Of a stretch of 64,000 nucleotides of DNA, positions 54,176 through 63,410 are shown piece by piece. Numbering within the stretch: the stretch's first letter is position 1; each line of letters begins with the position of its first letter. A program made the translations under genes and the position numbers. The DNA comes from REEB76 sp963774895 (GTDB lineage Bacteria; Pseudomonadota; Gammaproteobacteria; Natronospirales; REEB76), in NCBI GenBank assembly GCA_963774895.1, contig CAVZGN010000004.1, forward strand, positions 310,001 to 374,000, written 5' to 3'. Below the pieces are notes generated by a model. It made no database searches and was not told the DNA's origin. It was given only the letters and a program-made list of their open reading frames with translations.

Positions 54176-54585
54176 ATCACCTGCCGGCTGACGAATGCGG
54201 TAGTCACCGAAAGTTTCGCGGACGCCAGCCGGAAGGCCTCGCGCGCGATTTCCTCGGTCACACCTTCCATTTCATACAGCATCGAACCGGGCTGCACCTT
54301 GGCGACCCAGTACTCGACGTTGCCCTTGCCATTGCCCATGCGGACTTCCAGGGGTTTCTTGGTCACCGGCACGTCCGGGAACACCCGGATCCAGATCTTG
54401 CCGCCGCGTTTCACGAAATGCGTCATGGCACGGCGCGCGGCTTCGATCTCACGGGCCGTGAGCCGGCCACGGACCGCGGCCTTGAGGCCGAATTCACCGA
54501 AGGCCACGGTGTTGCCCGACTGCGCCAGGCCGCGATTGCGGCCCTTATGCTGCTTGCGGAACTTGGTGCGCTTAGGCTGCAACAT
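54172..54585 (-). CDS. rplP: 50S ribosomal protein L16
   Basis: 137 residues. MLQPKRTKFRKQHKGRNRGL, IWIRVFPDVPVTKKPLEVRM and RMGNGKGNVEYWVAKVQPG match. Overlaps rpsC by 14 bases. Confidence 0.98.
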   Translation of the reverse strand: MLQPKRTKFRKQHKGRNRGLAQSGNTVAFGEFGLKAAVRGRLTAREIEAARRAMTHFVKRGGKIWIRVFPDVPVTKKPLEVRMGNGKGNVEYWVAKVQPGSMLYEMEGVTEEIAREAFRLASAKLSVTTAFVSRQVM

Positions 54586-55279
54586 CGGCTTTCACTCCGG
54601 CTTTGGCCTTGTCGGCGGCGAGTTCGCGGCCGATGCTGATCTCGCTGGCATCCAGGATCTCGCCCTTGAAGATCCACACCTTGACACCGATGATGCCGTA
54701 GGTGGTGGCGGATTCCGCGAAACCGTAATCGATGTCGGCGCGCAGGGTATGCAACGGCACGCGGCCTTCGCGATACCACTCGCTGCGTGCAATCTCCGAA
54801 CCGTTCAGGCGCCCGGATACGCGCACCTTGATGCCGAGCGCGCCCAGACGCATGGTGTTCTGCACGGCGCGTTTCATGGCGCGGCGGAACATGATGCGGC
54901 GCTCTAGCTGCTGGGCGATGCCCTCAGCCACCAGATAGGCATCCAGTTCCGGCTTGCGGATCTCTTCGATGGACACGTCCACGTCGATGCCTGGCATCAT
55001 CTTGACGAGCTCGGCGCGCAGCGCATCGATGTCCTCGCCCTTCTTGCCGATCACCACACCCGGCCGCGCCGTGTGTATGGTGATGTGGCATTTCTTCGCA
55101 GGCCGCTTGATCTCGATACGGCTCACTGAGGCCTGCTTGAGTTTCTGCTTTAGGAACTCGCGCACCTTTAGATCAGAGAGCAGATTCTCGGCATACGCGC
55201 CCTTGCTGGCGAACCACTTGGAGTTCCAGTCGGAGGCGATTCCTAAACGAAAACCGATCGGATTGACTTTCTGTCCCAT
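54572..55279 (-). CDS. rpsC: 30S ribosomal protein S3
   Basis: 235 residues. MGQKVNPIGFRLGIASDWNS, a KH domain with RPGVVIGKKGEDIDALR, and GVKVWIFKGEILDASE in the C-terminal domain. Confidence 0.98.
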   Translation of the reverse strand: MGQKVNPIGFRLGIASDWNSKWFASKGAYAENLLSDLKVREFLKQKLKQASVSRIEIKRPAKKCHITIHTARPGVVIGKKGEDIDALRAELVKMMPGIDVDVSIEEIRKPELDAYLVAEGIAQQLERRIMFRRAMKRAVQNTMRLGALGIKVRVSGRLNGSEIARSEWYREGRVPLHTLRADIDYGFAESATTYGIIGVKVWIFKGEILDASEISIGRELAADKAKAGVKADVAA

Positions 55280-55288
55280 GGGTAATCC

Positions 55289-55621
55289 TTATTCGTCCGC
55301 CACAGTGAGGGTGATGTGGCTCGTACGTTTCAAAATGCGGGCACCGCGGCCCTTGGCGCGGGTCATCCAGCGCTTCATGCGCGGACCATCGTCCACGCAC
55401 ACGCGCGAGACCTTTAATCCATCGATATCCGCGCCGTTGTTGTGTTCGGCATTGGCGATGGCGGACTCCAACACTTTCTTGAGCAGCTGCGCGGCGCGGC
55501 GCGGGCTGAACTCCAGGATCTGCAGGGCTTGGCCGACCTGTTTGCCACGGATCTGGTCCGCGACCAGGCGCGCCTTGTAAGGCGTGACGCGTGCGAATTT
55601 GTGGGTTGCTGCTACCTGCAT
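55289..55621 (-). CDS. rplV: 50S ribosomal protein L22
   Basis: 110 residues from the ATG at 55621 (MQVAATHKFARVTPYKARLV); the open frame to 55714 overlaps rpsS and is not used. DGLKVSRVCVDDGPRMKRWM and RGARILKRTSHITLTV form the tunnel hairpin region. Confidence 0.98.
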   Translation of the reverse strand: MQVAATHKFARVTPYKARLVADQIRGKQVGQALQILEFSPRRAAQLLKKVLESAIANAEHNNGADIDGLKVSRVCVDDGPRMKRWMTRAKGRGARILKRTSHITLTVADE

Positions 55622-55631
55622 GTTGCAATCC

Positions 55632-55928
55632 TCAAGTCTTGGCTTCTGCGGACTCTTCGGCGGCAACCTTGCGCTCGCCGTGACCCTTGAACACACGCGT
55701 GGCGGCAAATTCACCCAGCTTGTGGCCCACCATGTTTTCGCTCACCAGCACTGGGATATGCTGATGGCCGTTGTGCACCGCGATCGTCAAACCTACCATT
55801 TCCGGCGTCACCATCGAGCGCCGCGACCAGGTCTTGATTGGGCGCCGGTTATTGCTGGCCACGGCCGCTTCGACCTTGCGGGCCAGGTGCGGATCGATGA
55901 ATGGACCTTTGCGGATCGAACGTGGCAC
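55632..55928 (-). CDS. rpsS: 30S ribosomal protein S19
   Basis: 98 residues from a GTG at 55928 (PRSIRKGPFIDPHLARKVEA follows). The GTG is preceded by GAGG at good spacing. The ATG at 55955 would add nine residues not found in S19 proteins. FKGHGERKVAAEESAEAKT ends the protein. Confidence 0.95.
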   Translation of the reverse strand: MPRSIRKGPFIDPHLARKVEAAVASNNRRPIKTWSRRSMVTPEMVGLTIAVHNGHQHIPVLVSENMVGHKLGEFAATRVFKGHGERKVAAEESAEAKT

Positions 55929-55992
55929 TGCATTAACCTCGATGATAATTTTCAACGTTCAAATTAATACTACTGTCCGGTTGCATAATGCT

Positions 55993-56820
55993 TTACTTGG
56001 CTTTGCTGCGCCGCACGATCATATTGTCGGTGCGCTTGTTGGCACGTGTCTTGTAGCCCTTGGTGGGCTGACCCCAGGGGGAAACCGGATGCCGGCCGCC
56101 GGAAGTCTTGCCCTCGCCGCCGCCGTGCGGATGGTCGATGGGGTTCATCGCCACGCCGCGCACCGTCGGGCGGATGCCCTGCCAGCGCCGGGCGCCGGCC
56201 TTGCCGTATTGCCGCAGGTTATGCTCGCCATTGCCCACCTCGCCGATGGTGGCACGACAATCGATATGCACTTTGCGCATCTCGCCGGAACGCAGCCGCA
56301 CAGTGGTATAGGCGCCTTCACGGGCCACTACCTGCACTGAGGAGCCGGCACTGCGCGCCAGCTGCGCGCCTTTGCCCGGCTGCAGTTCCACGCAGTGCAC
56401 CTGGGTGCCGACCGGGATGTTCCTGAGCGGCAGGGCATTACCGGTTTTAATCGGGGCATGGCTGCCGGAAATGATTTCCTGCTGCGGTTGCATATCCTTG
56501 GGCGCAATGATGTAGCGGCGTTCCCCGTCCTTGTAGAGCACCAGCGCGATGTGCGCGGTACGATTGGGATCGTATTCGATGCGTTCCACGCGGCCACTGA
56601 TACCGTCTTTGTCACGCTTGAAATCCAGCAGGCGGTAATGCTGCTTGTGCCCGCCGCCCTGATGGCGGGTGGTGATACGGCCCACGTTGTTGCGGCCGCC
56701 GCGCTGATTCTTGCGCTCCAGCAGCGCCGCATGCGGCGCACCCTTGTGCAGTCCCGGGGTAGTGACAATCACCACCGCGCGGCGTCCGGGGGATGTGGGT
56801 CTGGCTTTCTTTACTGGCAT
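55993..56820 (-). CDS. rplB: 50S ribosomal protein L2
   Basis: 275 residues. GRNNVGRITTRHQGGGHKQH, and near the C-terminus RGVAMNPIDHPHGGGEGKTS with the conserved peptidyl-transferase-centre histidine loop. Confidence 0.98.
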   Translation of the reverse strand: MPVKKARPTSPGRRAVVIVTTPGLHKGAPHAALLERKNQRGGRNNVGRITTRHQGGGHKQHYRLLDFKRDKDGISGRVERIEYDPNRTAHIALVLYKDGERRYIIAPKDMQPQQEIISGSHAPIKTGNALPLRNIPVGTQVHCVELQPGKGAQLARSAGSSVQVVAREGAYTTVRLRSGEMRKVHIDCRATIGEVGNGEHNLRQYGKAGARRWQGIRPTVRGVAMNPIDHPHGGGEGKTSGGRHPVSPWGQPTKGYKTRANKRTDNMIVRRSKAK

Positions 56821-56844
56821 GGCGTTATCCCCGGGTGCAAGGCC

Positions 56845-57159
56845 TTAGGCCTTCTCACCCATGAAATTGATGGTGCTGCCCGGCGCCAGACGCACGTAGG
56901 CTTTCTTCCAGCTGCTGCGCACTCCGGCGCGCTGGCCAAAACGTTTGCTCTTGCCGCGCACGTTCACGGTCTGCACGTCGGCGACTTTCACTTCGAACAT
57001 CTTTTCCACCGCACGGCGTATAAGATCCTTGTCGGCGTCGCGGCGCACGCGGAACACCACCTGGTTGTGTGCTTCACTCACCTGCGTGGCTTTTTCTGAA
57101 ACGTGCGGCCCGAGCACCACGCGCATGAGTTTTTCCTGGTTGAGTTTCATGCCAGCCAC
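56845..57159 (-). CDS. rplW: 50S ribosomal protein L23
   Basis: 104 residues, or 101 from the ATG at 57150. VLGPHVSEKATQVSEAHNQV and VRGKSKRFGQRAGVRSSWKK are diagnostic. Docking site for SRP and trigger factor at the tunnel exit. Overlaps rplD by 13 bases. Confidence 0.98.
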   Translation of the reverse strand: MAGMKLNQEKLMRVVLGPHVSEKATQVSEAHNQVVFRVRRDADKDLIRRAVEKMFEVKVADVQTVNVRGKSKRFGQRAGVRSSWKKAYVRLAPGSTINFMGEKA

Positions 57160-57761
57160 TCCTCGAGTCTGCGGATGGAGGGCACGGTCATGATGACTTT
57201 TTCGTAGCCCACCAGGCTGACCGGATCGAGGCCGGTGACGTCACGCACATCCACGTTCGCCAGGTTGCGGGCCGCCAGATAAAGTTTCTCGTCCACCTGT
57301 TCGGTAACGATGAGTACGTTATCGCTCAGGCCCAGTGACTTGAGCTTGTCGACCAGCTGTTTAGTCTTGGGCGCTTCCAGGCCGAATTCCGTTAATACCA
57401 CCACGCGTTGCTGGCGTACCAGCTCCGAGAGGATCACGCGCATGGCGCCCTGGTACATGCCGCGGTTGACTTTCTGGCTGAAATTCCGCGGCACCGCCGC
57501 GAAGGTCTTGCCGCCGCCGCGCCACAAAGGACTGCGGATGGAGCCGGCGCGCGCCTGCCCGGTGCCTTTCTGCGCCCAGGGCTTGCGGCCGCCACCGCGC
57601 ACTTGCCGGCGGGTCTTCTGGGCCTTGGTACCGGCGCGCCCGCCTGCCATGTAGGCGGTGACCACCTGATGCACCAGGGCTTCATTGAATTCACGTCCGA
57701 AGGTCGCGTCCGATAAAGTGATGGACTGGCCGCCGGCATTGCTGTGCAATTGCAGTTCCAC
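57147..57761 (-). CDS. rplD: 50S ribosomal protein L4
   Basis: 204 residues. RRQVRGGGRKPWAQKGTGQA is the tunnel loop; TEQVDEKLYLAARNLANVDV later. In E. coli L4 also represses the S10 operon through its leader; the hairpin leader here lies between rpsJ and rplC. Confidence 0.98.
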   Translation of the reverse strand: MELQLHSNAGGQSITLSDATFGREFNEALVHQVVTAYMAGGRAGTKAQKTRRQVRGGGRKPWAQKGTGQARAGSIRSPLWRGGGKTFAAVPRNFSQKVNRGMYQGAMRVILSELVRQQRVVVLTEFGLEAPKTKQLVDKLKSLGLSDNVLIVTEQVDEKLYLAARNLANVDVRDVTGLDPVSLVGYEKVIMTVPSIRRLEEWLA

Positions 57762-57771
57762 GCCGTCCTCC

Positions 57772-58410
57772 TCAACCGCGAGCCGCGGGCCGGACGATGA
57801 CGTTGCCGCCCTCGGAACCGGGTACCGCGCCCTTCACCAGCAACAGATTCTTTTCCACATCCACCCTGACCACTTCCAGATACAAAGCGGTGCGGCGCTT
57901 GTTGCCCAGATGGCCGGACATCTTCTTGCCGGGGAATACGCGCCCCGGTGTCTGCCGCTGGCCGATGGAACCCGGCGCACGATGCGACAGGGAATTGCCG
58001 TGGGTAGCATCACCCATGGTGAAATGGTGGCGCTTGATGGTGCCCTGGAAACCCTTGCCAAGACTGGTGCCCGTGACACTGACTTTCTGGCCGGGCTTGA
58101 AGATATCCACTTTGATTTCTGCACCGGCTTTGAGGTCTGCACCTTCGCCATCGCCCAGAGTAAATTCACCCGATAGGCGCCCGGCGCCAGTACCGGCTTT
58201 GGCATAATGACCGGCCAGAGCTTTGGTGACCCGCGTAGCGCGCCGACTCCCGGTAGTCACCTGCACCGAGCGATAACCGTCGGCTTCCGCGGTCTTCACC
58301 TGGGTGACGCGATTGGGTTCGACTTCGATGACGGTCACGGGCACAGACACGCCTTCTTCAGAGAAAACGCGGGTCATGCCGCATTTGCGACCGATTAGTC
58401 CGATACTCAT
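57772..58410 (-). CDS. rplC: 50S ribosomal protein L3
   Basis: 212 residues from the ATG at 58410 (MSIGLIGRKCGMTRVFSEEG). KGFQGTIKRHHFTMGDATHG and SIGQRQTPGRVFPGKKMSGH include the glutamine that is methylated by PrmB in E. coli. The open frame to 58500 covers the leader hairpin and is not used. Confidence 0.98.
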   Translation of the reverse strand: MSIGLIGRKCGMTRVFSEEGVSVPVTVIEVEPNRVTQVKTAEADGYRSVQVTTGSRRATRVTKALAGHYAKAGTGAGRLSGEFTLGDGEGADLKAGAEIKVDIFKPGQKVSVTGTSLGKGFQGTIKRHHFTMGDATHGNSLSHRAPGSIGQRQTPGRVFPGKKMSGHLGNKRRTALYLEVVRVDVEKNLLLVKGAVPGSEGGNVIVRPAARG

Positions 58411-58466
58411 CTTGTAGTCCTCACAACAGGCCGACTGCGATTGGCCGGCGCTGGGGTAACAAACCA

Positions 58467-58498
58467 GCGGCCCGGCAGGGTTGCCCCATCCGGGCCGC
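58467..58498 (-). promoter_or_regulatory. strong hairpin in the rpsJ-rplC intergenic leader
   Basis: GCGGCCCGG (58467-58475) and CCGGGCCGC (58490-58498) pair perfectly; the 14-base interior contains a further GGG/CCC pairing. No T-run follows on the minus strand. It would lie in the 5' leader made from the extended -10 promoter just upstream, so an attenuation, autogenous-control or processing role is possible. Confidence 0.6.
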
Positions 58499-58510
58499 AA
58501 AGAGCCGTTA

Positions 58511-58519
58511 ATTATACCA
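58511..58519 (-). promoter_or_regulatory. extended -10 promoter between rpsJ and rplC
   Basis: Minus-strand TGGTATAAT (TGn plus a perfect TATAAT). The -35 region is weak (TTACGG at about 16 bases), as is usual for extended -10 promoters. Transcription would start near 58504, about 95 bases before the rplC ATG. Confidence 0.55.
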
Positions 58520-58561
58520 GTCTTACCAAGCCCCGTAACAGAGGCCGCAGGTTACAAACCC

Positions 58562-58873
58562 TTAATTCAGCTTGATCTGAACGTCGACACCCGCCGGCAA
58601 ATCCAGCTTCATGAGGGCATCCACGGTCTTGTCCGTGGGGTCCACGATGTCCATGAGCCGTTTGTGGGTACGAATCTCGTACTGGTCGCGAGCGTCCTTG
58701 TCCACATGCGGGGATACCAGGATAGTGAAACGTTCCATCTTCACCGGCAGGGGGATCGGACCTTTGACCTGGGCGCCGGTGCGCTTGGCGGTCTCCACGA
58801 TCTCCTTGGCCGATTTGTCGATCAGCCGGTGGTCAAATGCTTTCAAACGGATGCGGATAGTCTGGGTTGCCAT
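58562..58873 (-). CDS. rpsJ: 30S ribosomal protein S10 / NusE
   Basis: 103 residues. TIRIRLKAFDHRLIDKSAKE and GPIPLPVKMERFTILVSPHV are S10 signatures. It also acts as NusE in antitermination. Only 5 bases after tuf, so transcribed with the str genes, and separated by 151 bases from rplC. Confidence 0.98.
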   Translation of the reverse strand: MATQTIRIRLKAFDHRLIDKSAKEIVETAKRTGAQVKGPIPLPVKMERFTILVSPHVDKDARDQYEIRTHKRLMDIVDPTDKTVDALMKLDLPAGVDVQIKLN

Positions 58874-58878
58874 GGTGA

Positions 58879-60069
<1,191 letters not shown>

Positions 60070-60100
60070 TGTGTGTTCTCCTCAATTCGTCATTAACCGG

Positions 60101-62200
60101 TTAGGAAGCTTTTTTGATGACGGCTTCCGCCACGCTGGCGGGCGTCTCCATGTATTTCTCGAACTCCATGGAATAGGTGGCGCGCCCCTGGGTCGCGGAA
60201 CGCATGGAGGTGGCGTAGCCGAACATCTCAGCCAGCGGCACTTCTGCACGCACGATACGACCAGCGGGCGCCTCTTCGGTACCTTGTACCTGGCCACGGC
60301 GGCGATGTAGGTCGCCGATGATATCCCCCATGAAGTCTTCGGGCGTGACTACTTCCACTTTCATGATGGGCTCCAGCAGCACCGGCTTGGCGCGTTTGCA
60401 GCCTTCCTTGAAGCCCATGGAACCGGCGATCTTGAATGCCATTTCGTTGGAATCCACGTCGTGGTACGAACCATCGAAGATGGTGACCTTCACATCCACC
60501 ACCGGATAACCCGCGAGGATGCCGTTCTTCATCTGCTCCTGGATGCCCTTGTCCACCGCCGGAATATATTCCTTGGGCACCACGCCGCCGACGATGCCGT
60601 TGATGAATTCGTAGCCCTTGCCGGCCTGCTGCGGCTCGATCTTGAGCCATACATGCCCATACTGGCCGCGGCCGCCGGACTGGCGGATGAACTTGCCCTC
60701 GGATTCGACGCTTGCGCGGATGGTTTCTCGGTAGGCTACCTGCGGCTTGCCGACGTTGGCTTCCACCTTGAATTCGCGTTTCATGCGATCCACGATGATC
60801 TCCAGATGCAGCTCACCCATGCCGGAGATGATGGTCTGTCCGGACTCCTCATCGGTATGCACGCGGAACGAGGGATCTTCCTGCGCCAGCTTCTGCAGCG
60901 CCATGCCCATCTTTTCCTGGTCCACTTTGGTCTTGGGCTCCACCGCCACCGAGATCACCGGCTCCGGGAACTCCATCTTCTCGAGGATGATGATCTTGTC
61001 CGGATCGGTAAGCGTATCGCCGGTGGTCACGTCTTTGAGTCCCACGGCGGCGGCGATGTCGCCGGCATACACTTCCTTGAGTTCCTTGCGGTCGTTGGCA
61101 TGCATCTGCAGGATGCGGCCAATGCGTTCCTTCCTACTCTTGATCGGGTTGTAGACCGTATCGCCGGATTTTAACACGCCGGAATAAACCCGGAAGAATG
61201 TCAGTGTGCCGACAAACGGGTCGGTCATGATTTTGAACGCCAGTGCTGAGAACGGTTCATCATCGCTGGGATGACGTTCCGCGGGGCTGCCGTCCTTGTC
61301 GTCGTGATGGCCCTTGACGGCGGGCACGTCCGGCGGTGCCGGCAGATAATACACTACCGCATCCAGCATCATCTGCACGCCCTTGTTCTTGAAAGCCGAG
61401 CCGCACAGCATCGGCACGATCTCGTTGCGGATGGTGCGCGCCCGCAGACCCTGATGGATCTCATCGGCGCTCAGGGTATGGCCTTCCAGGTACTTGTGCA
61501 TCAGTTCATCGGAGCCCTCGGCCGCCGCTTCCACCATCTTGTCACGCCATTCCTTCGCCTGGGCCATGAGTTCGGCGGGAATCTCATGCTCCTCGAAGCG
61601 CATGCCCTGGGTGGAATCATCCCAATAGATGGCTTTCATCTTGACCAGGTCCACCACGCCCTTGAAATTCTCTTCGGCGCCGATGGGGATCTCGATGGGC
61701 ACCGGGGTCGCACCCAGGCGCTCCTTGATCTGCTTGTAGACACGGAAAAAATTCGCGCCGGCGCGGTCCATCTTATTGACGAATGCCAGACGCGGCACCC
61801 CGTACTTGGTGGCCTGGCGCCACACAGTCTCGGATTGGGGCTCTACTCCGCCGACGGCGCAGAACACCGCACAGGCGCCATCCAGCACGCGCAAGGAGCG
61901 CTCCACCTCGATGGTAAAGTCCACGTGGCCGGGCGTGTCGATGATGTTGATGCGATGCTCAGGCCAGGACTGATCCATACCCTTCCAGAAACAGGTAGTG
62001 GCCGCGGAGGTGATGGTGATGCCGCGTTCCTGCTCTTGTTCCATCCAGTCCATGATGGCGGCGCCGTCGTGCACCTCGCCGATCTTGTGGGAAACGCCGG
62101 TATAGAAAAGGATGCGCTCGGTCGTGGTGGTCTTGCCCGCATCGATATGGGCCATGATGCCGATGTTGCGATAGCGCTCGATGGGGGTAGTACGGGGCAC
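60101..62200 (-). CDS. fusA: elongation factor G
   Basis: 699 residues. G1 AHIDAGKTTTTERILFYTG, G2 RGITITSAATTCFW, G3 DTPGHVDFTIEVERSL, G4 FVNKMDRAGANF, then domains II-V (RQSGGRGQYGHVWLKIEP in domain IV). Canonical length for EF-G1. Confidence 0.99.
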   Translation of the reverse strand: MPRTTPIERYRNIGIMAHIDAGKTTTTERILFYTGVSHKIGEVHDGAAIMDWMEQEQERGITITSAATTCFWKGMDQSWPEHRINIIDTPGHVDFTIEVERSLRVLDGACAVFCAVGGVEPQSETVWRQATKYGVPRLAFVNKMDRAGANFFRVYKQIKERLGATPVPIEIPIGAEENFKGVVDLVKMKAIYWDDSTQGMRFEEHEIPAELMAQAKEWRDKMVEAAAEGSDELMHKYLEGHTLSADEIHQGLRARTIRNEIVPMLCGSAFKNKGVQMMLDAVVYYLPAPPDVPAVKGHHDDKDGSPAERHPSDDEPFSALAFKIMTDPFVGTLTFFRVYSGVLKSGDTVYNPIKSRKERIGRILQMHANDRKELKEVYAGDIAAAVGLKDVTTGDTLTDPDKIIILEKMEFPEPVISVAVEPKTKVDQEKMGMALQKLAQEDPSFRVHTDEESGQTIISGMGELHLEIIVDRMKREFKVEANVGKPQVAYRETIRASVESEGKFIRQSGGRGQYGHVWLKIEPQQAGKGYEFINGIVGGVVPKEYIPAVDKGIQEQMKNGILAGYPVVDVKVTIFDGSYHDVDSNEMAFKIAGSMGFKEGCKRAKPVLLEPIMKVEVVTPEDFMGDIIGDLHRRRGQVQGTEEAPAGRIVRAEVPLAEMFGYATSMRSATQGRATYSMEFEKYMETPASVAEAVIKKAS

Positions 62201-62242
62201 GACGAAATCCTCGGAAACTCAAATCTAAAAAATAATGGATGA

Positions 62243-62713
62243 TTACCAGCGGTAGTGCGCGAACGCCTTGTTGGCTTCAGCCATGCGATGCACATCCTCG
62301 CGCTTCTTGACAGCGTTGCCGCGGTTCTCGGCGGCTTCCATGAGTTCGTTGGCTAGACGTACGGGCATGGACTTCTCGGTGCGCGCGCGCGCCGATTCGA
62401 TGATCCAGCGCATGGCCAGCGCCTGCTGGCGGGTGCTGCGTACTTCCACCGGCACCTGGTAGGTGGCGCCGCCGACACGCCGCGATTTAACTTCCACCAT
62501 GGGACGCACGTTATCCAGCGCCTTGCTCAGCACATCCATGGGGTCGCTGCCTTTCTTTCCGCCGATCTGCTCGAGAGCTCCGTATACGATGCGCTCCGCC
62601 ACGGCCTTCTTGCCGCTCTTCATGACCATGTTGACAAACTTGGCCAATTTCTCGCTGCCGAACTTCGGATCCGGAAGGATGCTGCGCTTTTCAGCTTGTT
62701 TTCTGCGTGACAT
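62243..62713 (-). CDS. rpsG: 30S ribosomal protein S7
   Basis: 156 residues. MSRRKQAEKRSILPDPKFGS, MVEVKSRRVGGATYQVPVEV and MAEANKAFAHYRW. In E. coli S7 represses the str operon in the rpsL-rpsG gap, which is only 15 bases here, so that control site is probably absent. Confidence 0.98.
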   Translation of the reverse strand: MSRRKQAEKRSILPDPKFGSEKLAKFVNMVMKSGKKAVAERIVYGALEQIGGKKGSDPMDVLSKALDNVRPMVEVKSRRVGGATYQVPVEVRSTRQQALAMRWIIESARARTEKSMPVRLANELMEAAENRGNAVKKREDVHRMAEANKAFAHYRW

Positions 62714-62728
62714 GAATAATTACCCGGT

Positions 62729-63103
62729 TCAGGATTTGGGGCGCTTGGCGCCGTATTTGGAGCGGCTGCGCTTGCGGTCATTGACGCCGGCACAATCCAG
62801 TGAGCCGCGCACCGTGTGGTAGCGCACGCCCGGCAGGTCCTTGACGCGGCCGCCGCGGATCAGCACCACCGAGTGTTCCTGCAGGTTATGGCCTTCGCCG
62901 CCGATGTAACTGATGACCTCGAAGCCGTTGGTGAGACGCACTTTCGCAACCTTGCGCAGCGCCGAGTTGGGCTTCTTGGGAGTGGTGGTGTACACGCGCG
63001 TGCACACCCCGCGCCGCTGCGGGCTGCCGCCCAGGGCTGGGACCCTGCTCTTTTCTATTCTGCGGGTACGCGGTTTGCGCACCAGCTGGTTAAAAGTCGC
63101 CAT
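62729..63103 (-). CDS. rpsL: 30S ribosomal protein S12
   Basis: 124 residues from the ATG at 63103 (MATFNQLVRKPRTRRIEKSR); the frame open to 63292 is leader. TTTPKKPNSALRKVAKVRLT and GRVKDLPGVRYHTVRGSLD carry the lysines of the streptomycin region in their usual, sensitive form. Confidence 0.98.
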   Translation of the reverse strand: MATFNQLVRKPRTRRIEKSRVPALGGSPQRRGVCTRVYTTTPKKPNSALRKVAKVRLTNGFEVISYIGGEGHNLQEHSVVLIRGGRVKDLPGVRYHTVRGSLDCAGVNDRKRSRSKYGAKRPKS

Positions 63104-63178
63104 GCAACAACTCTCACTACTGGATGTATGGATTGAACCTGTGCGGCAGAAGCATTGCTCATACCCGGAAAGATGAAA

Positions 63179-63200
63179 CAGGCCGGTCAGAACCGGCCTG
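63179..63200 (-). terminator. hairpin in the rpsL leader (attenuator or terminator-like)
   Basis: CAGGCCGGT and ACCGGCCTG form a 9-base perfect stem with a 4-base loop; on the minus strand it is followed by TTTCATC, a weak T-run. Because it is downstream of the str promoter it lies in the rpsL 5' leader, so attenuation is as plausible as termination of rpoC transcripts. Confidence 0.55.
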
Positions 63201-63263
63201 TCTCGAGAATTCCGCGGTGACAGCCGTGGTTTGGCTGCCATGTGCCGCCTGTAAAGCGCTGGA

Positions 63264-63292
63264 ATTCTAGGGATGCGGAGCCACAGTGTCAA
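63264..63292 (-). promoter_or_regulatory. consensus-like sigma70 promoter for the str operon
   Basis: Minus-strand TTGACA (63287-63292), exactly 17 bases, then TAGAAT (63264-63269): eleven of twelve consensus positions. Transcription would start near 63257, about 155 bases before the rpsL ATG. Confidence 0.75.
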
Positions 63293-63410
63293 GAAAACCG
63301 TTTCTCAACAACCATCCCCACGTGAGCCATTCCGCCCGTTTTCACCACCGGCATGCAACCTATGGCGCATTCTGCCTATATCAATGCTAAATATAGTTCC
63401 TGTAAGCGCA

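Larger units (their letters stand above)
63104..63410. other. rpoC-rpsL intergenic region
   Basis: Contains no gene. From the rpoC side it holds about 110 bases without recognisable features, then the strong str promoter (63264-63292), and a leader of about 150 bases with a hairpin (63179-63200). Confidence 0.7.

Noticed and set aside
61271..62242. 323-codon plus-strand frame opposite fusA
   Set aside because: Mirror of the EF-G coding sequence; composition typical of a codon-usage shadow.
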